A stretch of DNA of 64,000 nt from Ceratotherium simum simum (Eukaryota > Chordata > Mammalia > Perissodactyla > Rhinocerotidae), in contig NW_004454195.1 of assembly GCF_000283155.1 (NCBI RefSeq), positions 8,410,364 to 8,474,363 on the forward strand, in the 5' to 3' direction. Under the pieces are notes generated by a model. It did not search any database. It saw only the letters and a list, made by a program, of their open reading frames with translations, and was not told where the DNA came from. Positions 1 to 12,201 of the stretch are shown here, in pieces. The position numbers and the translations under genes are program-made. Each line of letters starts with the position of its first letter. Within the stretch, counting starts at the first letter, position 1.

Positions 1-1054
1 CTATATCTTTGCCCTCCTTTTAGAAATGGAACAACCAAAGATTATTAGCTTACTATTGATTTAGAAGACCGGGTGGATTGTTCTCGGGCACTCTTTTGGG
101 GAGCACTAGAAATGACCCCCACTGGGATTTCTACATCTTCTTCTGAGTCTCACATTTGAAGCTGAGCATAATTAGGGGACCATATAATTTAATGTTGAAA
201 CTGGGACACTTATAAAAAGGGGTGCCACTGGTAATCACTTGAAGATAATGTGGCGAACTGAGGCTGTCCTGGACAAACAGGGACATATGTCATCCTAGTC
301 ATAACCAAACTGTAACGTACAGAGACAGCAACCAGGAGGGCACAGGTAACTGAAATGGTGATGAGTGAGGCATGGTGACAGGCGTTTGGCCAGGTAAAGA
401 GATGGACGCAAAGTGCGATGACCACCTGGCAGGGCTTCGTGCATTGGATGAGTAATTGAATTGGACAACCTCTATGAGCCTGAACAGATTCCTGTCACTG
501 ATAAAAACGCACAGCACATCAAGGTTGTGAGTGTGCGCTGTATATGAGAGAGTGTCTGTTTTGCAATGCGGGAGTGTGTATATATGTGAGGGTGTGTGGC
601 AGAAACAGCTTTTGTCAAGGCCCCCTCCTTTTTGCTCACTTTCTGGACACTGCTCTATTTTTATGGTGACGCTGATTTTTTATAGAGTCAGCCCACTGCT
701 TGCCTTTCTTGAGTAGGTATAAAATCTGCTATTATTTCTAGAGGGTTCAACGTGACTTTTTCTTCCTGAGTTGTAATAGTTTATGAAGTTACACGCGTGG
801 GTCACAAGCACACAGATGAAGGTGCTAGTTGGACGAGATCTTTGCTTGAGTGCACAGAGATAAAATCAGAGGGGAACACAGGGCTTTGGAAAGCAATGGG
901 AAAATGATGCATCATATACAGTGAACTAGAAACAGAAAGTCCCCAGAAACTATCTTACCTAAATATATGGCAGCTCTGTCCTCACCTCTTTCCCATCACA
1001 TCTTTGTCAATGGTCTCTAATATACACATACCTAATTTTTTTTTAAATTCATTA
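1..1054. other. Non-coding stretch, no gene seen
   Basis: I find no ORF with protein-like composition, no splice-bounded exon and no RNA gene here. The only recognisable item is an old DNA-transposon-like fragment at about 174-299, listed separately. Confidence 0.6.
174..299 (-). mobile_element. Ancient short DNA-transposon-like repeat, copy 1
   Basis: The stretch contains 'aactgggacactt' and ends in 'ggacatatgtcatcctag'. A related sequence in the opposite orientation lies at 23491-23616 ('agtcaccataggtc' to 'ggttactctagtta'). I recognise the motif pair as a common mammalian interspersed repeat, probably a non-autonomous hAT-type element, but cannot name the family. Divergence is high and no target-site duplication is visible. 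Confidence 0.4.
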
Positions 1055-1760
1055 ACAAAGTGTGTTTATCAGGTCCTTACTCTGTGCCATTCTAGATGCT
1101 AAGGGCAGAGTGGTGAACAAGACAGGCAGGCTCCACGCCTTCATTGCAGTGGGGACAACAATAAGCAAATAAACAGTTGCAATATCATCAGAAAGTGAGG
1201 TGTGCCACGTAACCGTAAAAGCTTAATCAACATTTATTGAGTGTTGACTCTGTATCAGACACTGATTTACATGCTCTGCATGCATTAATTGGTTTAATCC
1301 CCCCAGCACTTTTATGCTGCCAATGACATTATCATCCCCATTTTATAGACGAGGAAACTGAGGCACAATAAGAAAGATTAAGTCACTTTCCAAGGTCACC
1401 CTGCCACTAAGTGGTAAAACTAAAATTCAAATACAGACCATCTAATTCTTGAGCCCACATTCATACCCATTATGCCACATGGACTCCTGCACATCAGAGT
1501 ATAAAGTGCTGGGGCAAGGACGAAGGCTGTGGCTGGCATGAGGACCCTGCGTTAAATAGGGTGTTCAAGGAAGACCTCTCTGAGGAGGGGTCATTTCTTT
1601 TGTAACTTAAATAATGAGAAGTAGTCAGATATGTAAAATCTGAGGGTAGAATTTTCCAGGCAGAGAAATCAGCTAGCACAGGGATCCTAAGGCAGAAATA
1701 AGCTTGAATTGTTTAAGGGACAGAAAGAGGGCTATGGAGTGGTCATGATCTTCATGAAAA
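1055..1760 (-). mobile_element. L2 LINE fragment, split by a MIR
   Basis: The plus strand reads as the reverse of the L2 3' region: 'ctctgtgccattctagatgc', then 'gtgaacaagacaggcaggc', and after the MIR at 1213-1485 'aaggaagacctctctgagg' and 'ttttccaggcagag'. The order of these landmarks matches the L2 consensus read backwards. It is an old, heavily mutated, non-functional LINE remnant. The MIR sits where L2 sequence is interrupted, so it is probably a nested insertion. Confidence 0.6.
1213..1485 (+). mobile_element. MIR SINE, near full length
   Basis: Landmarks in order are 'catttattgagtgttgactc', the core 'atcatccccattttatagac', 'gaggaaactgaggcac', and a 3' part with 'cccattatgccac'. MIR is an ancient tRNA-derived SINE mobilised by L2. 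At about 270 bp it is close to the usual full length. It lies inside an L2 remnant. Confidence 0.8.
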
Positions 1761-1959
1761 GGGAATCCAAATTCAAAGCCGAAAAATCTGGCTTACTATT
1801 AGAGTATCAGTCTCTTCATCTACAAAAAGGAAATGACAGAGCTGACCATACCCACTCGTTATAGAATTAAAGGAAATCATGGTAGCCATTATTATAATCA
1901 CTGTTACTAATAACATGTCCACAGTAAATATGGCCTCGCTATCTTGTCTTTTTTTATAG

Positions 1960-2215
1960 CAGTTCTGTGTTACTATTTACTACTTAATTGAGCAGGTACT
2001 GTATACCTAGCACAACAAATATGTAATTTAAAGTCATCACATCTGTCTTGTAAGGTACCTATTATCCTCATATTGTAGATGAGAAAATTGAGGCTCTCAG
2101 AGGCCAAATAATATTACCGAAGTCAAAAATTTAATGGACGTGATAAGACTGCAATTCTAACCCAGTTTTGTTTTACTTCAAAGCACAAGGTGTTTCTTCT
2201 GCACCATACTCCTTT
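1960..2215 (+). mobile_element. MIR SINE
   Basis: The core reads 'cctattatcctcatattgta' followed by 'gatgagaaaattgaggctc', and a 3' arm ends near 'tcttctgcaccatactc'. It is a diverged ancient SINE. Flanks show no preserved duplication. Confidence 0.7.
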
Positions 2216-3101
2216 GTAAATTGCCAACTCATCCGTAGCATGTGGGGAGCAATTGTCTTGTCTGTATCATAGTACTGCCTACAGATGCAGACGCTGTGTA
2301 ATAAATCTTTAGATGGAGGTTATGATGAAGATGATGATAATATTGGAGTGATGGTGATAAAGTAGAACACAGTGAATTGGAGAAACGGATTGCTTCAGCC
2401 GTGTTCCTGTCCTCAGATATCCAAACGCTTCTGACAAAAGCACACTCTTTCTCTGCTCTTAAGCTGTGCGGGCTTGGCCTAAGAGAATCAAGAATAAAGC
2501 TGATTGCAAACTTGGTGCATAACAGAGAAAATAAAGACATCATTTACTGACTGATTTGGACTAAGAAAAGATGTATTTACTTGCAGTTTATTATGTTGAA
2601 TGTGACAGGCATACATTTGTGCTTTTTATTGAATGATGACTTACTACATACAGGAATTGGTGCAATTTGTAATGCAGATTATGTTTTTAAACAAAAAAGG
2701 GTGCAAATACACTGATGACTGTCACATGACTCGCTCTGCACTTCTCAAAAAGTGGCTTGAGCGTGGGCGGTATGACAAATATACCCTAGATGCACAAATG
2801 TAATTTCCAAAGAAGATGATTCTGGGCAGCTTCCAATTCAGTCGGGCAGATTTAGACAGAAGAAATCCGTGGCTAAGAAAAGCTAAGTATCTTAAAATAG
2901 CAGGAATTGGAGTAGGATCATTTGAATCACTCCCATTAACTGCTGAAATGTGTCCAGACAGAGCAAGAAGAGCCACAACTAAAATCAGGTTGTGGGATGA
3001 AAGAGCATGTGTCACGTCTCTGTAAGATTACAAAAGTTAAACACCTAGGAATCACATTTGACTTCCTATCACGGGAAGTGGGGCAGGAGAAAAGATGAAG
3101 A
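2216..3101. other. Non-coding stretch, no gene seen
   Basis: Unassigned AT-moderate sequence. Short ORFs on both strands overlap each other in different frames and have no recognisable protein features. Confidence 0.5.
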
Positions 3102-3622
3102 TGTGGGGGATCAGAATTTGCCACCTCAAAATATGTCTCTTTACTTTGATTATTTTCTCTGAAGGACATTTCACCTTCCCCCAAACTGCCTAAAAGCGAT
3201 AGACTGGGAGGGTCCTTGCTAAGCCCATTCTTATCCAAGTTCTGTTTAAGGGAAATCTCCATTTGTAAAGGTATCTCCCTTTCTGTACCAGGAAGAAGAA
3301 GGGATGACCTTATCTCTAGAAACTCTTCCCAGTGCAGAAGGCGAGGACTTAAATCTGCATACTCTTGATTACTGTGCTTTCTGTTAATCTCCCATAGCTG
3401 ACTCCCCCACCCCCAACATCCTCCTTTGTCTACCTGAATATGCTATTTAAGGTGAAAACCTCCACCATTTATCGAGAAACCCAGTTTCTCTGGTTTCTCC
3501 CATGTATACATGTTATAAAGCTTTGTTTGATTTTCTCCTGCTATTCAGTCTCATGTCAATTTAATTTGTAGCCCAGCCAGAAAGGACCCAGAGTGGGTAG
3601 AGGATAGTCTTCCCCCGCTTCA
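3102..3622 (+). mobile_element. Solo LTR, class I (ERV1-like), copy 1
   Basis: The element starts 'tgtgggggatcag' and ends 'cccccgcttca', giving the TG...CA termini of an LTR. A TATA-like 'tatttaag' lies near 3444, and an 'ataaag' signal-like hexamer near 3515 is followed by T-rich sequence. Two reverse-oriented relatives at 15668-16330 and 16559-17083 share the body. Flanking tetranucleotides are 'aaga' and 'aagg', which fit a decayed 4-bp duplication. No internal retroviral sequence is attached, so this is an LTR left by recombination. Family name unknown. Confidence 0.75.
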
Positions 3623-5336
3623 AAGGGATCTCCAATCTACACTGAAATGCAATAGAATGAGAGCCTGGCCTACCGCTTATTTTCTGAGTAATGAGTTTTG
3701 TGACCTCATCAGCTTCTAGGCATTGGGCCAAATCTTGTCTTGTGATACATTGGTGCAATTCCCCGAGGTTCCAGACTTGGGTTTCCCACTGGAAGCGCAT
3801 TGTGAATTCACCCGTGGGCAGGATTCAGTCTATTTTTCCTGATAACCAACCACCATATTCATTTCCCTCAACACACAGTTGCACAAACAATCCAAGTTTC
3901 TTTTAGATGAAGGCAAATTCTATTAATTGCTTTTCTTCATCTGACTGCATTTTACAACTGACTTCATCCAGGATCCAGCCATTAAGAAAGAGTGTTCATT
4001 CATGCTAATAACTTCCATTTAAGCTGCTTGTGAGTAAGATTAGAGAAAATGTATGACTAAGGGTGCGACTCATGCAAAAATTTGAAAAAAAGTGGAAATA
4101 TTTTTATTTCAAGTCTTTTATTTGCCTTGGGGGAAGGTAAAGCAGGGCGTGACATAGTTTTCAAATCTTGTTTCACAGGCTTTCTCATCATTTAAAACTG
4201 GAGCTCTTTTATTTAACAGAGATGTAGCATGTGCAGCATGACATGTCAAAATGGTTTCTTCTCTCAAAATCTTGGCGGTTCACAGTAAATTCTGCTACGG
4301 AGATTTTGACTCCTATCTCCCCTACTTGGTATCTATGATGGGCAATTTTCCCTCCTAATAATGGGCAAACCATGTAGCTCACACTTTCGGGAAAGCCCTG
4401 CCTCTGTGTGAGAGCAAATGCTACGCCCCTGTCTACATTTCAAAGAAAAGCTCAACTTGCCAGCTCTTGACAAAAGTTACCACAGACAGTGATTCCATTT
4501 AGGGCCTGGGTACAGCGTTGGAGGCAGGAACAATTCAGGTCTACACTGCAAATCCCGGCTCCCCGCAAATGTGTGTGGCACAGGCTCACAGCAGGGGGCT
4601 GGCGCCTTGTTTTCCTAAGTGGTGAAGCCTCAGGTCTAATTACAGGCAGCCAATCACGGATTTCCTTGCCTTGCCTTCCACAGACCAGCTTTTCCCTCCT
4701 CTGATTACCAAAAGCAGGACTGCATTTGGGTAAATGAAAGTCACCGGATGAGTGAAGGAGTAAGAGGGCGCTTTCGGAGCCCTGTTTGTGGCTCAAAGAC
4801 GCCAAGCTATGTGAGCACCTATGCTGCACCTAGCTTTAGAAGCTGGTATTTTGATGCAAAGGTAGTTTGATCAAGGGCATTCGGCCTTTTGTTTAGTTTC
4901 AAATTCCTGGTGCAACATGGCCGAGGGAAAAGGGAAGAGCGATATCCCCCCCCAACTTACCAGACCAGTCCACAACCTCACCCTATCCCATAGACCCCTC
5001 CTCGATAAACCTTGGGGGCTGAAGCGGCAGGGGCAATAGTGAGGAGAAAGAGGAGAGGAAGGAGAAGGTACCCTTAAAGAAGTGGTGTCAGTGTTACCAC
5101 ACAAAATTGGGGTTCTCTTGCTGGACGCACATAAACAGCCAATTAATCATGGCATCAGCCTTTGGGAAAAGAGATCAGCTTTATTCTGTGAGATCAATCT
5201 GCAAGGAGAACAGGGGCATGTGCCCTCAGATCTGTCTCCCAGATTCAGGATTTGGGGAGAAATTTAAGAGGTAAGGGAGAACAGGCTCGCACACGGAAAC
5301 GCTGGTGGGACAGGTTTTGATAGGTGGGCTTCAAGC
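3623..5336. other. Non-coding stretch, no gene seen
   Basis: Unassigned. The part at 4880-5330 contains a polypurine run (5037-5067, 'gaggagaaagaggagagg') and a reversed polyadenylation-like 'tttattctg' near 5179. It could be an unrecognised reverse-oriented LTR continuing past the tandem repeat and the ERE, but I see no defining TG/CA ends. Confidence 0.4.
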
Positions 5337-5420
5337 ATTTATGGTAAGGTTTTAAACATTTATGACAGGATTCTAAACACTTATGATGAGGTTCTAAACT
5401 TTTATGATACGGTTCTAAAC
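5337..5420. repeat. Tandem repeat, four 21-bp units
   Basis: Four consecutive units of exactly 21 bp start at 5337, 5358, 5379 and 5400. Each follows the pattern (a/t)(t/c)ttatg-n-n-(a/c)-ggttctaaac with a few substitutions. A degenerate further unit may precede at about 5316. Period and phase are read directly from the sequence. Confidence 0.85.
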
Positions 5421-5485
5421 ATTTTTGCTGAGGCAGGGAAGGAATTTTAACACCAGATCTTCCTGAATGAGGGACCCCCTTGCTT

Positions 5486-5728
5486 CTTTTTTTTTTTTGT
5501 GAGGAAGATCAGCCCTGAGCTAACATCTGCCAATCCTCCTCTTTTTGCTGAGGAAGACTGGCCCTGGGCTAACATCCATGCCCATCTTCCTCCACTTTAT
5601 GTGGGATGCCGCCACAGCATGGCTTGACAAGCAGTGCATCAGTGCGTGCCCGGGATCCAAACTGGCAAACCCTGGGCCACCGCAGTGGAGCGTGTGCACT
5701 TAACTGCTTGTGCCACCCGGCTGGCCCC
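5486..5728 (-). mobile_element. ERE-type tRNA-derived SINE
   Basis: Reverse-oriented copy. A T-run (the poly-A tail) leads into 'gaggaagatcagccctgag', then 'tgggatgccgccacagcatg', a decayed B box in 'gggatccaaactggc', and the reversed head 'cacccggctggcccc'. Perissodactyl-specific SINE transcribed by Pol III and mobilised by L1. Moderate divergence. Confidence 0.9.
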
Positions 5729-6017
5729 AAGAGTCGGACTTTCAAGTTCTAGTCATGTCCCGGTCCTTGGGTTCCGTGGGAAGGAGGATCTTTGGTTCTG
5801 TGGTCATTTCAGGTCAAGATTTCTTCTTTTGCACGTGCTCTGGCTATTTTCAGATAGTTACTTTGCAGATTTTCTGAAAGGCAATTCTTAATCATTCTGT
5901 TGATAGGAGATGGGGTCAGTTGAACTGGTCCTGGAAGGCTCGTGGTTACATTAGGACAAGATCCATCCGCGTCCTGCACAAATGCCAGTGAACTCTTGAG
6001 TGAACTCGTGTAGAACC
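5729..6017. other. Non-coding stretch, no gene seen
   Basis: Unassigned sequence between the ERE and an MLT1-type LTR. Nothing supportable. Confidence 0.4.
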
Positions 6018-6466
6018 TGTATAAGTTTGCTATGGCATCCGTAACAAAGAACCACGATGTGAATGGCTTCAACAGTAGAAATGTGTTGCCTCACAGTTCT
6101 GCAGGCTGCAAGTCCACGATGAGGTGTCAGCAGATTGGTTCCTTCTGAGGGCTGTGAGGGCGAATCTGTCCCATGCCTCTCTCCTAGCTTCTGGTGGTGT
6201 GTGGCAATCTTTGACATTCCTTGGCTTCACCCCAATCTCTGCCTTCATCTTTGAATGCTGTTCTCCCTGTGTGCATGTGTCTGTGTGCAAATTTCCTCTT
6301 TTTATAAAGACATCAGTCATATTGGATTAGGGCCCACCCAAATGACCTCATTTTAACTTATTACCTCTGTAAAGACTCTATTTCCAAATAAGGTCACATT
6401 CTGAGATACTGGGGGTTAGGACACCAACATACCTTTTTTGGAGGGTACACAATTCAACCGATAACA
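6018..6466 (-). mobile_element. MLT1-type MaLR LTR
   Basis: The plus strand shows the reversed MaLR landmarks: 'gtttgctatggcatccgtaa', 'cctcacagttctgcaggc', 'ttataaagacatcagtcat', 'ccaaataaggtcacattctg' and the end 'caaccgataaca'. ERVL-MaLR LTRs are old mammalian non-autonomous retrovirus-like elements. About 450 bp, a usual LTR length, with no internal region. Confidence 0.75.
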
Positions 6467-7364
6467 GAACTCGTTGTTTAATTTCTTTTCTAATTCTAGT
6501 ACCTTTGCATGTGCAACCTCTAGCACATTGGTCATGCTTTTTCCCAATTTGGTGCCTCTGCTGGTGTTCCTGGAGTGAGATTATGGGTGCTTTTGGCATT
6601 CTTTGAAACTGGTATTACACAGAAGAGTAAGAAGTTTTCCTTGCCCTTGGTTTTGACTTTCCCATGCTTTCTATGAAGAGAAGGGCCAGTTCTGTGACTA
6701 TTTACTTGACACTAGTCTTGAGGGCCAGGACCCATAAGGGAAGGGGAAGGTTATTCAGCAAATGCTTGCTGTGAGGGCCCACAGTAGCTCCGACATAGAC
6801 AGAAGCAAGTTGTACTGGCAGCCTCCTTCTCTCCTCACACCTGTGTGCCCCCTTTCCACCTGCACATGAGGAGGATGAGGGAGTCCATTAGCCAATCAGT
6901 GTCTGTCCCAAGATTAGAACTCACTCCCTGTGTCTCAGGTTTGCAGGTGATACTCTTACCTGTGACCTGCTGGACTCTGGACCTGGCCAGCCTGCTCTCA
7001 GGTTGAGTGGATGCTCTGGGCCAGCTCTCACATCTACCTGGATCATCAGGTCTTGCCTGATCCTTTCTACATATTTTTCTTTTCAGGAATTTGATTCCTC
7101 ACCTGCCATGGTTTTAACCAGGTCCTACCTGGCAAGTGGACTCTGAGTCTTGTCCCCTTCTGTATTCAGAATCCCAATGTCTTCTCCTCCAGAGCCATTC
7201 TCAGGGAGCCAATAGGGCAGTGAATGTGGAAAGGAATTGTCTTGCCTTCGTCACAGGATCATTGGCTGGAACAAAGCTTACTGTGACCTGGGAGACGTTT
7301 CACAATCGTCAGGTGTTATTATAATTAGATTGAGCTCATGAAATCACAGGCAGTGTAGACAGAA
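6467..7364. other. Non-coding stretch, no gene seen
   Basis: Unassigned, slightly GC-richer sequence. No exon-like ORF, no recognisable repeat. Confidence 0.45.
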
Positions 7365-7555
7365 TGCTGAATACTCTTGCCGACGTGTTGTCCTCACAAT
7401 AACCCGCTAAGCTATTGGTCACTCTCATTTTACAAATGAAGGGGCGAAGATGAGTTTTAGTGAAGATGCAGAGTTGTTGAGGGTTAAACTTGAGATCCAA
7501 AAGTAGGATTGCTGATTCTGAATCCAGTGTTCTTTCCAATATCCTGGGAGCAATG
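7365..7555 (+). mobile_element. MIR SINE fragment
   Basis: The core 'cactctcattttacaaatga' and the 3' arm 'gattctgaatccagtgttct' match MIR order. Strongly diverged, 5' part missing or unreadable. Confidence 0.55.
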
Positions 7556-8464
7556 GCCACAAAAACGTGCCACTCAGATCTCCTGTTGCAGGACGCATGA
7601 TTGACTGATGTTCACAACTGATGGTGCTCCAAATCTACCTCCACGTTCATGCCCAGGCCACTCTTCCTCTGGGCTCCAGGCAATGACCTGGCTCAGCAGA
7701 GTCCTGATGCAGCCTATTGCTATGAGATGTGGGACTCTTGCTGGTCACTTTACCTGGAGGACTGCATAGTTGCCAGACCAAGATTTTCTTGTAACAGTGC
7801 TGCAGTCTGAGATTCTCTCTAGCCAACCCTCCTTTCTTTCCCTTCTCCTTCATAGGGGTCAGCCCTGCATTGTCCCCACACCCACTGGCTCTCTCTTATT
7901 TGTCCCTCACAGACTTTTAGCACAATAAATCTCTTGCATGTCTAATTCTGTCCTGTTATCTACTTCTCAGAGGATCTGAGTGAATGTGTCAGGCTTCCCC
8001 ACAGTATCTACAAAATGATGAATTCTAATGTCAATTCATTATTTGTGGAGTATCTTTCATATACTCAATATTTTCAAGGGTTGGCTGGGGGGTGGGAGAG
8101 GAGGAATAAAAAGGGCAAAGAAGGAAAGAAGTGAGGGAGAGGAATGCAGAACAATTATATGCTGTGGTTCTTGCCTCCAATACATGAAACGTTAGGGAAA
8201 TGTTAGACAACTGTGTCATTAGGTGCCAATTTACATATGGAAGACTGTGAGTGTTATAGGAATCAAGCGAGATAAATATTAAGAGACCTGCAGCTTTAAA
8301 GAAAGACAAGTTGTCAAGGAAAAGGGAGAATGCTAGAAATTGGACTTTGAAGGATGAATAGGATCTTTATAACTACCAGCTAGATGGGGTGGCATTCCAG
8401 GTGAGGGAAACATGGCAGATGGAATAAACATGACACTCCTGGGAAATATGTAAGATGAGCTTCA
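7556..8464. other. Non-coding stretch, no gene seen
   Basis: Mostly unassigned. About 8340-8460 ('gtggcattccaggtgaggg') resembles reversed L2 weakly. A G/A-rich patch lies at 8083-8150. Confidence 0.4.
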
Positions 8465-8650
8465 TGAATTTGGGTATTCTTTGGGTTAATATACCTCTCT
8501 GTGCCTCAGTTTTCTCATATGTAAAATGGGAGGTAATAATATTATCTACTTCACAGGGCTTTTATGTGGGTTAAACATTTAATATTTATAAAGCATTTAG
8601 AACAGTTCTTGGGAAGAGTAAGTACAATTTAAGTATTTGTTAAATAAATA
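8465..8650 (-). mobile_element. MIR SINE
   Basis: Reversed MIR: 'acctctctgtgcctcag', 'ttttctcatatgtaaaatgg', 'cacagggcttttatgtgggt' and 'aaagcatttagaacag'. These landmarks are in consensus order and well preserved. Confidence 0.75.
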
Positions 8651-8654
8651 GGTG

Positions 8655-9160
8655 GAGACTAGTCTACATTTTGGAAGCAGAGGGAAGGAGTTTGAGGTGA
8701 AGAGGGGAAACAGCCAGAAAATGATTCAAGGAAATGCCTCATAGCAGGAAATGAGAGTCACATGTTCAGTAGGAGAAATAGCGTGATTACAAATTACTTC
8801 AGGGAAGATTTTCTTGACAGTGATATGAGGCAGAAATTGGAAATGAGGAACCTAGGACAGAAAAGACCACATCTCAACAAATATTTATTCTGTTCTGTGA
8901 GTATATGTACCTGCATATGCAGAATGCAGAAAAGAGGAGAATTAAACATGATTCCAAACTTTGAAATGTGAGTGATTGAAAGGGTGTTGGTGCCATTAAT
9001 AAAGACAGAAAAGTCAGCAGGTGAAGCTTGTTTGGGGAAAGAAGATACCATTTTTGGACAGGATTGGATGGGGAAAGGAAATCTAAAGTGAAAATATCTA
9101 GTGAGTCTTTGAAGATGTGGGACTGGATACAAAAGAAGGTTTCGCGATCCAGATTTTGGA
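8655..9160 (-). mobile_element. Probable L2 LINE fragment
   Basis: The stretch at about 8945-9060 ('gattccaaactttgaaatg', 'gtgttggtgccattaataaa') follows the reversed L2 segment that normally reads 'gactccaaggtttttggcc...gagttgccattta'. The rest is weak. Boundaries approximate. Confidence 0.45.
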
Positions 9161-9610
9161 TTCATTGGCATTAGCTGCTGCAATAAGCCAAGAGGTGAGA
9201 ACCTCATGACTCAGTCACACAAGGGCGCTGCCATCCTGGCCAGAGGGAAATCCTCAAAGCTGGTCCTAGTTCATGGCCTCATGGAGGCAGAACAACTCAA
9301 TGGTTCCCAAGCTAGTGAGCCGTGTGATGCCTTTGTTAACATGTAAAGGGGTCTGGCAGGTATGGAAACAACCCACAGCTCATTTAGCTTTAAAAGCTCT
9401 CCATCTTTATTCCCCAATTTCCTTTCTCAAGCAGGGCTGCAAGTGGAAAATCTCCGTGAAGGAAGCTGTACTCCTTAATTCATTCATATCTAGCCACACC
9501 ACAGTCTGGATTGGTTTATTATATTAGCTCACAGTCATTTGACAAAAGCAGAAAATATTTTAAACATAATGTCTAACCTGGCTTCCTACCCTATATCCTC
9601 CAGTTTCAAA
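9161..9610. other. Non-coding stretch, no gene seen
   Basis: Unassigned sequence. Short ORFs without recognisable features. Confidence 0.4.
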
Positions 9611-9840
9611 TCAGAAGTTTCCAAACTTCTTTTGACTATAATGTTAAGAAATATATCTTACATCACAACACATGTATACCTAAAACTGAAACCCTCACTG
9701 TATGCAATGCACCTCATTATCTTCTTTTCTCTTCTGTTCCATTCTAGTCTATTTTATTTATTTTAAAGAGTGGTCTTTACCACCCACTAAACTGATTTCA
9801 TGACCACTGATGGGTCATGACCTGCAGTCTGAAAAACAGT
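9611..9840 (+). mobile_element. hAT-type non-autonomous DNA transposon
   Basis: The 5' end 'cagaagtttccaaacttctt' and the 3' end 'cagtctgaaaaacag' form an imperfect inverted terminal pair. 'gatttcatgaccactgatgg' next to 'gtcatgacctgcag' is a familiar mammalian MITE motif. Interior is AT-rich. Family name uncertain. Confidence 0.5.
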
Positions 9841-11449
9841 AGCTCAGTCTGTATGACCATCAGCTGCAGGAACTTAGAGTCTTAGATGAGTAGTTCAAGG
9901 TCAAGGCAAACTTGCTGCTTAGCTGACTTTCACCTTGAGTCCTGTTCTAGCAATCAGGCTCTTGCTTTGTTTCTTGTACTCCAGTTCTAATATCAGATGA
10001 CTATTTTAGGAGCCCAGCACAATATCCTCTTTTGTGCTTTATTCCTCCTACACTAAAGTCTTGCTTCTAAACTCCCAGCCATGCGGTTGTGTCTCCACTG
10101 CATGCTGTCAGACTTCCCCAACTCTGACTGAATTGTCCAGCACCTACCACAGCACCCTGTGAAGAGTAAGCCTTCATTGGCCATTAAATAAATGCATGTA
10201 TGGTAATGGCCTGCCGCTTACCACTATATCAGTGTGGTGCTAACTTTCTGCCACCTTGGACTTCATGCTAAGCCCGTGATAGTCCTTTCAGGAGTATCTC
10301 GGTTCCCTCTGCAACCCACCTAGAGTTAAACAAACCCCAGCTTTTCTACTCAGGGAAGGAGTAGGATAGGAGTATGAAGCCCATCAGAATGAGGGCTCTG
10401 GAATGAGAGACCTTGAATGACATAGGAGAGCACAGAGCATCTGAGATGCAAAGTCAGGGAGCAGTGGAGGAAGAGGCTGGTGCCAAATAGAAGCTTTGTG
10501 GGAGGAATGACGGCAGCGTAATGAGTCCCACAGATCTGGCACTTAGTCTCGTCTCTTTCACTTCTAGCTCTATACCTCACTTACTACACCTGTAAATTTG
10601 GAATTATGTCACCACCTAATAAACAACGCTGTTGCAGGGATAAAGTGATAGTGCAGTTAATGCAGTTAGCAATTATTATTTTGCAATTTTGCTTGCAGCT
10701 ATGTTTGGTAACAATTTGAGTGCAGAGTTCTTAGACTGTGGCTATGGCCAGCCTTAGGCAGATTCTCGTATCTTTCCTCCTTTTTGAGTATTCCCCTTCT
10801 TGCTCACCACCTACTCCCCTAAAAAGGAATCTACGTTAATTATTCCTGCTAAGGTCACTGGTGACAACCATCTGGAAAGCTTCCGTATCCTATGGCTGTT
10901 GGCATCTTAAAAGCAGACTAAGGCTAAAGGTCTTGCTAACATAATTGAACAAATTGCTACTAACTGAATTTCAGGCATTTTGGTGAAGGTGGAGAGTATT
11001 ATTTTGGCTAGAAGGGTCTTATTGGTAGCTCTCAAAACACTGTAATTGGGGTGGAATTTAGGTTTAGAATTTGGCACCACAACTCATGGCCTCCATGTAT
11101 ACACTTAGCCTTGACCCTAGTGATACATAAAGCAGAAGTAAAATGCTTTATGGCTTTGCTCAAAGATCAGGATTTTTCATATTCTTAGAGAAAGCCCAAT
11201 AAAGTCGATAGCTGCTCCACCATGAAACACTGGTACGTCTTTGTATTATTTAATTTAACTAATTCTAATTATTAATTCATTTACCTCCCAAGAACTCTAT
11301 CTCCTCCCTCCCAAACTAATTCTTACAACACTTTATTTTTCAAGTAAAGTACAGTACTATATGTGGAAAATCTGGGTAAGGCGTGTGTAATTTAAAAATG
11401 GATTAGGTACTCTTATATCACACTCTTCTGTTTACACCTCTCCCAAGAT
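9841..11449. other. Non-coding stretch, no gene seen
   Basis: About 1.6 kb of unassigned sequence. I find no conserved-looking ORF, RNA gene or strong repeat match. Confidence 0.45.
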
Positions 11450-11512
11450 GGTGTATATGTGTGTATTTGTGTGTGATATGTGTGTGTGTATATATATGTA
11501 TATATATATAAT
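11450..11512. repeat. (TG)n/(TA)n microsatellite
   Basis: Interrupted TG dinucleotides pass directly into TA dinucleotides. A simple repeat expected to be length-variable. Confidence 0.9.
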
Positions 11513-11727
11513 CTGGATATGTTTATAATATTCAGACATATGCTTATAAATATTCATAAGGCAATTCATACATAAATGAATAATTTAAGTTCCTTAACAT
11601 CACTGAATCTGTTTATAGAATTCCCTTTCTGTCCTAGTTGAGCATCACCTCATAAAGTTCTCGTCAAACACCTTCTCTCAGTGAGCATTCTGAATATGCC
11701 TAATGCAACTGATAAAGTTTATAGAAC

Positions 11728-12201
11728 TGTACTATTTTCCTATCGTTGTGTAATAATTGACCCAAAACTTAGTGGTTTAAAACAACACAAATTTATTATC
11801 TTACAATTCTGGAGGTCAGAAGTCTTAAAATCTAAGTGTGAGCATGGCTGTGTTCCTTCTGGAAGTTTTGGGGGAGAATTCATTTCCTTGATTTTTCTAG
11901 CTTTTGCATTCCTTCGTCTATGGCTTCTTCCTCCACCTTCAAAATCAGCAATAGAGCATCTCTAAATCTCTCTCGGATTGTGTTTCCCTCATCACATCTT
12001 CTCTGACTTTGACTCTCCTGCTTCTCTTTTATAAGGACTTCTGTGATTACATTGGGCCCACTTGGAGAATCCAGGATAATCTCTTCATCTCAAGATCCTG
12101 AACTTAATCACATTTGCAATGTCCCTTCTGCCATATAAAGCAACAGGTTCTAAGGATTAGAATATGGATATTTTTGGAGGGCCATTATTCACTTTACCAC
12201 A
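11728..12201 (-). mobile_element. MLT1-type MaLR LTR
   Basis: Reversed LTR from 'tgtactattttcc' to 'actttaccaca'. Landmarks are 'ggtttaaaacaacacaaatt', 'acaattctggaggtcagaag', 'tcttttataaggacttctgt' and 'cttggagaatccaggataat'. Old and diverged, no internal region. The ORF running through it is incidental. Confidence 0.75.
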
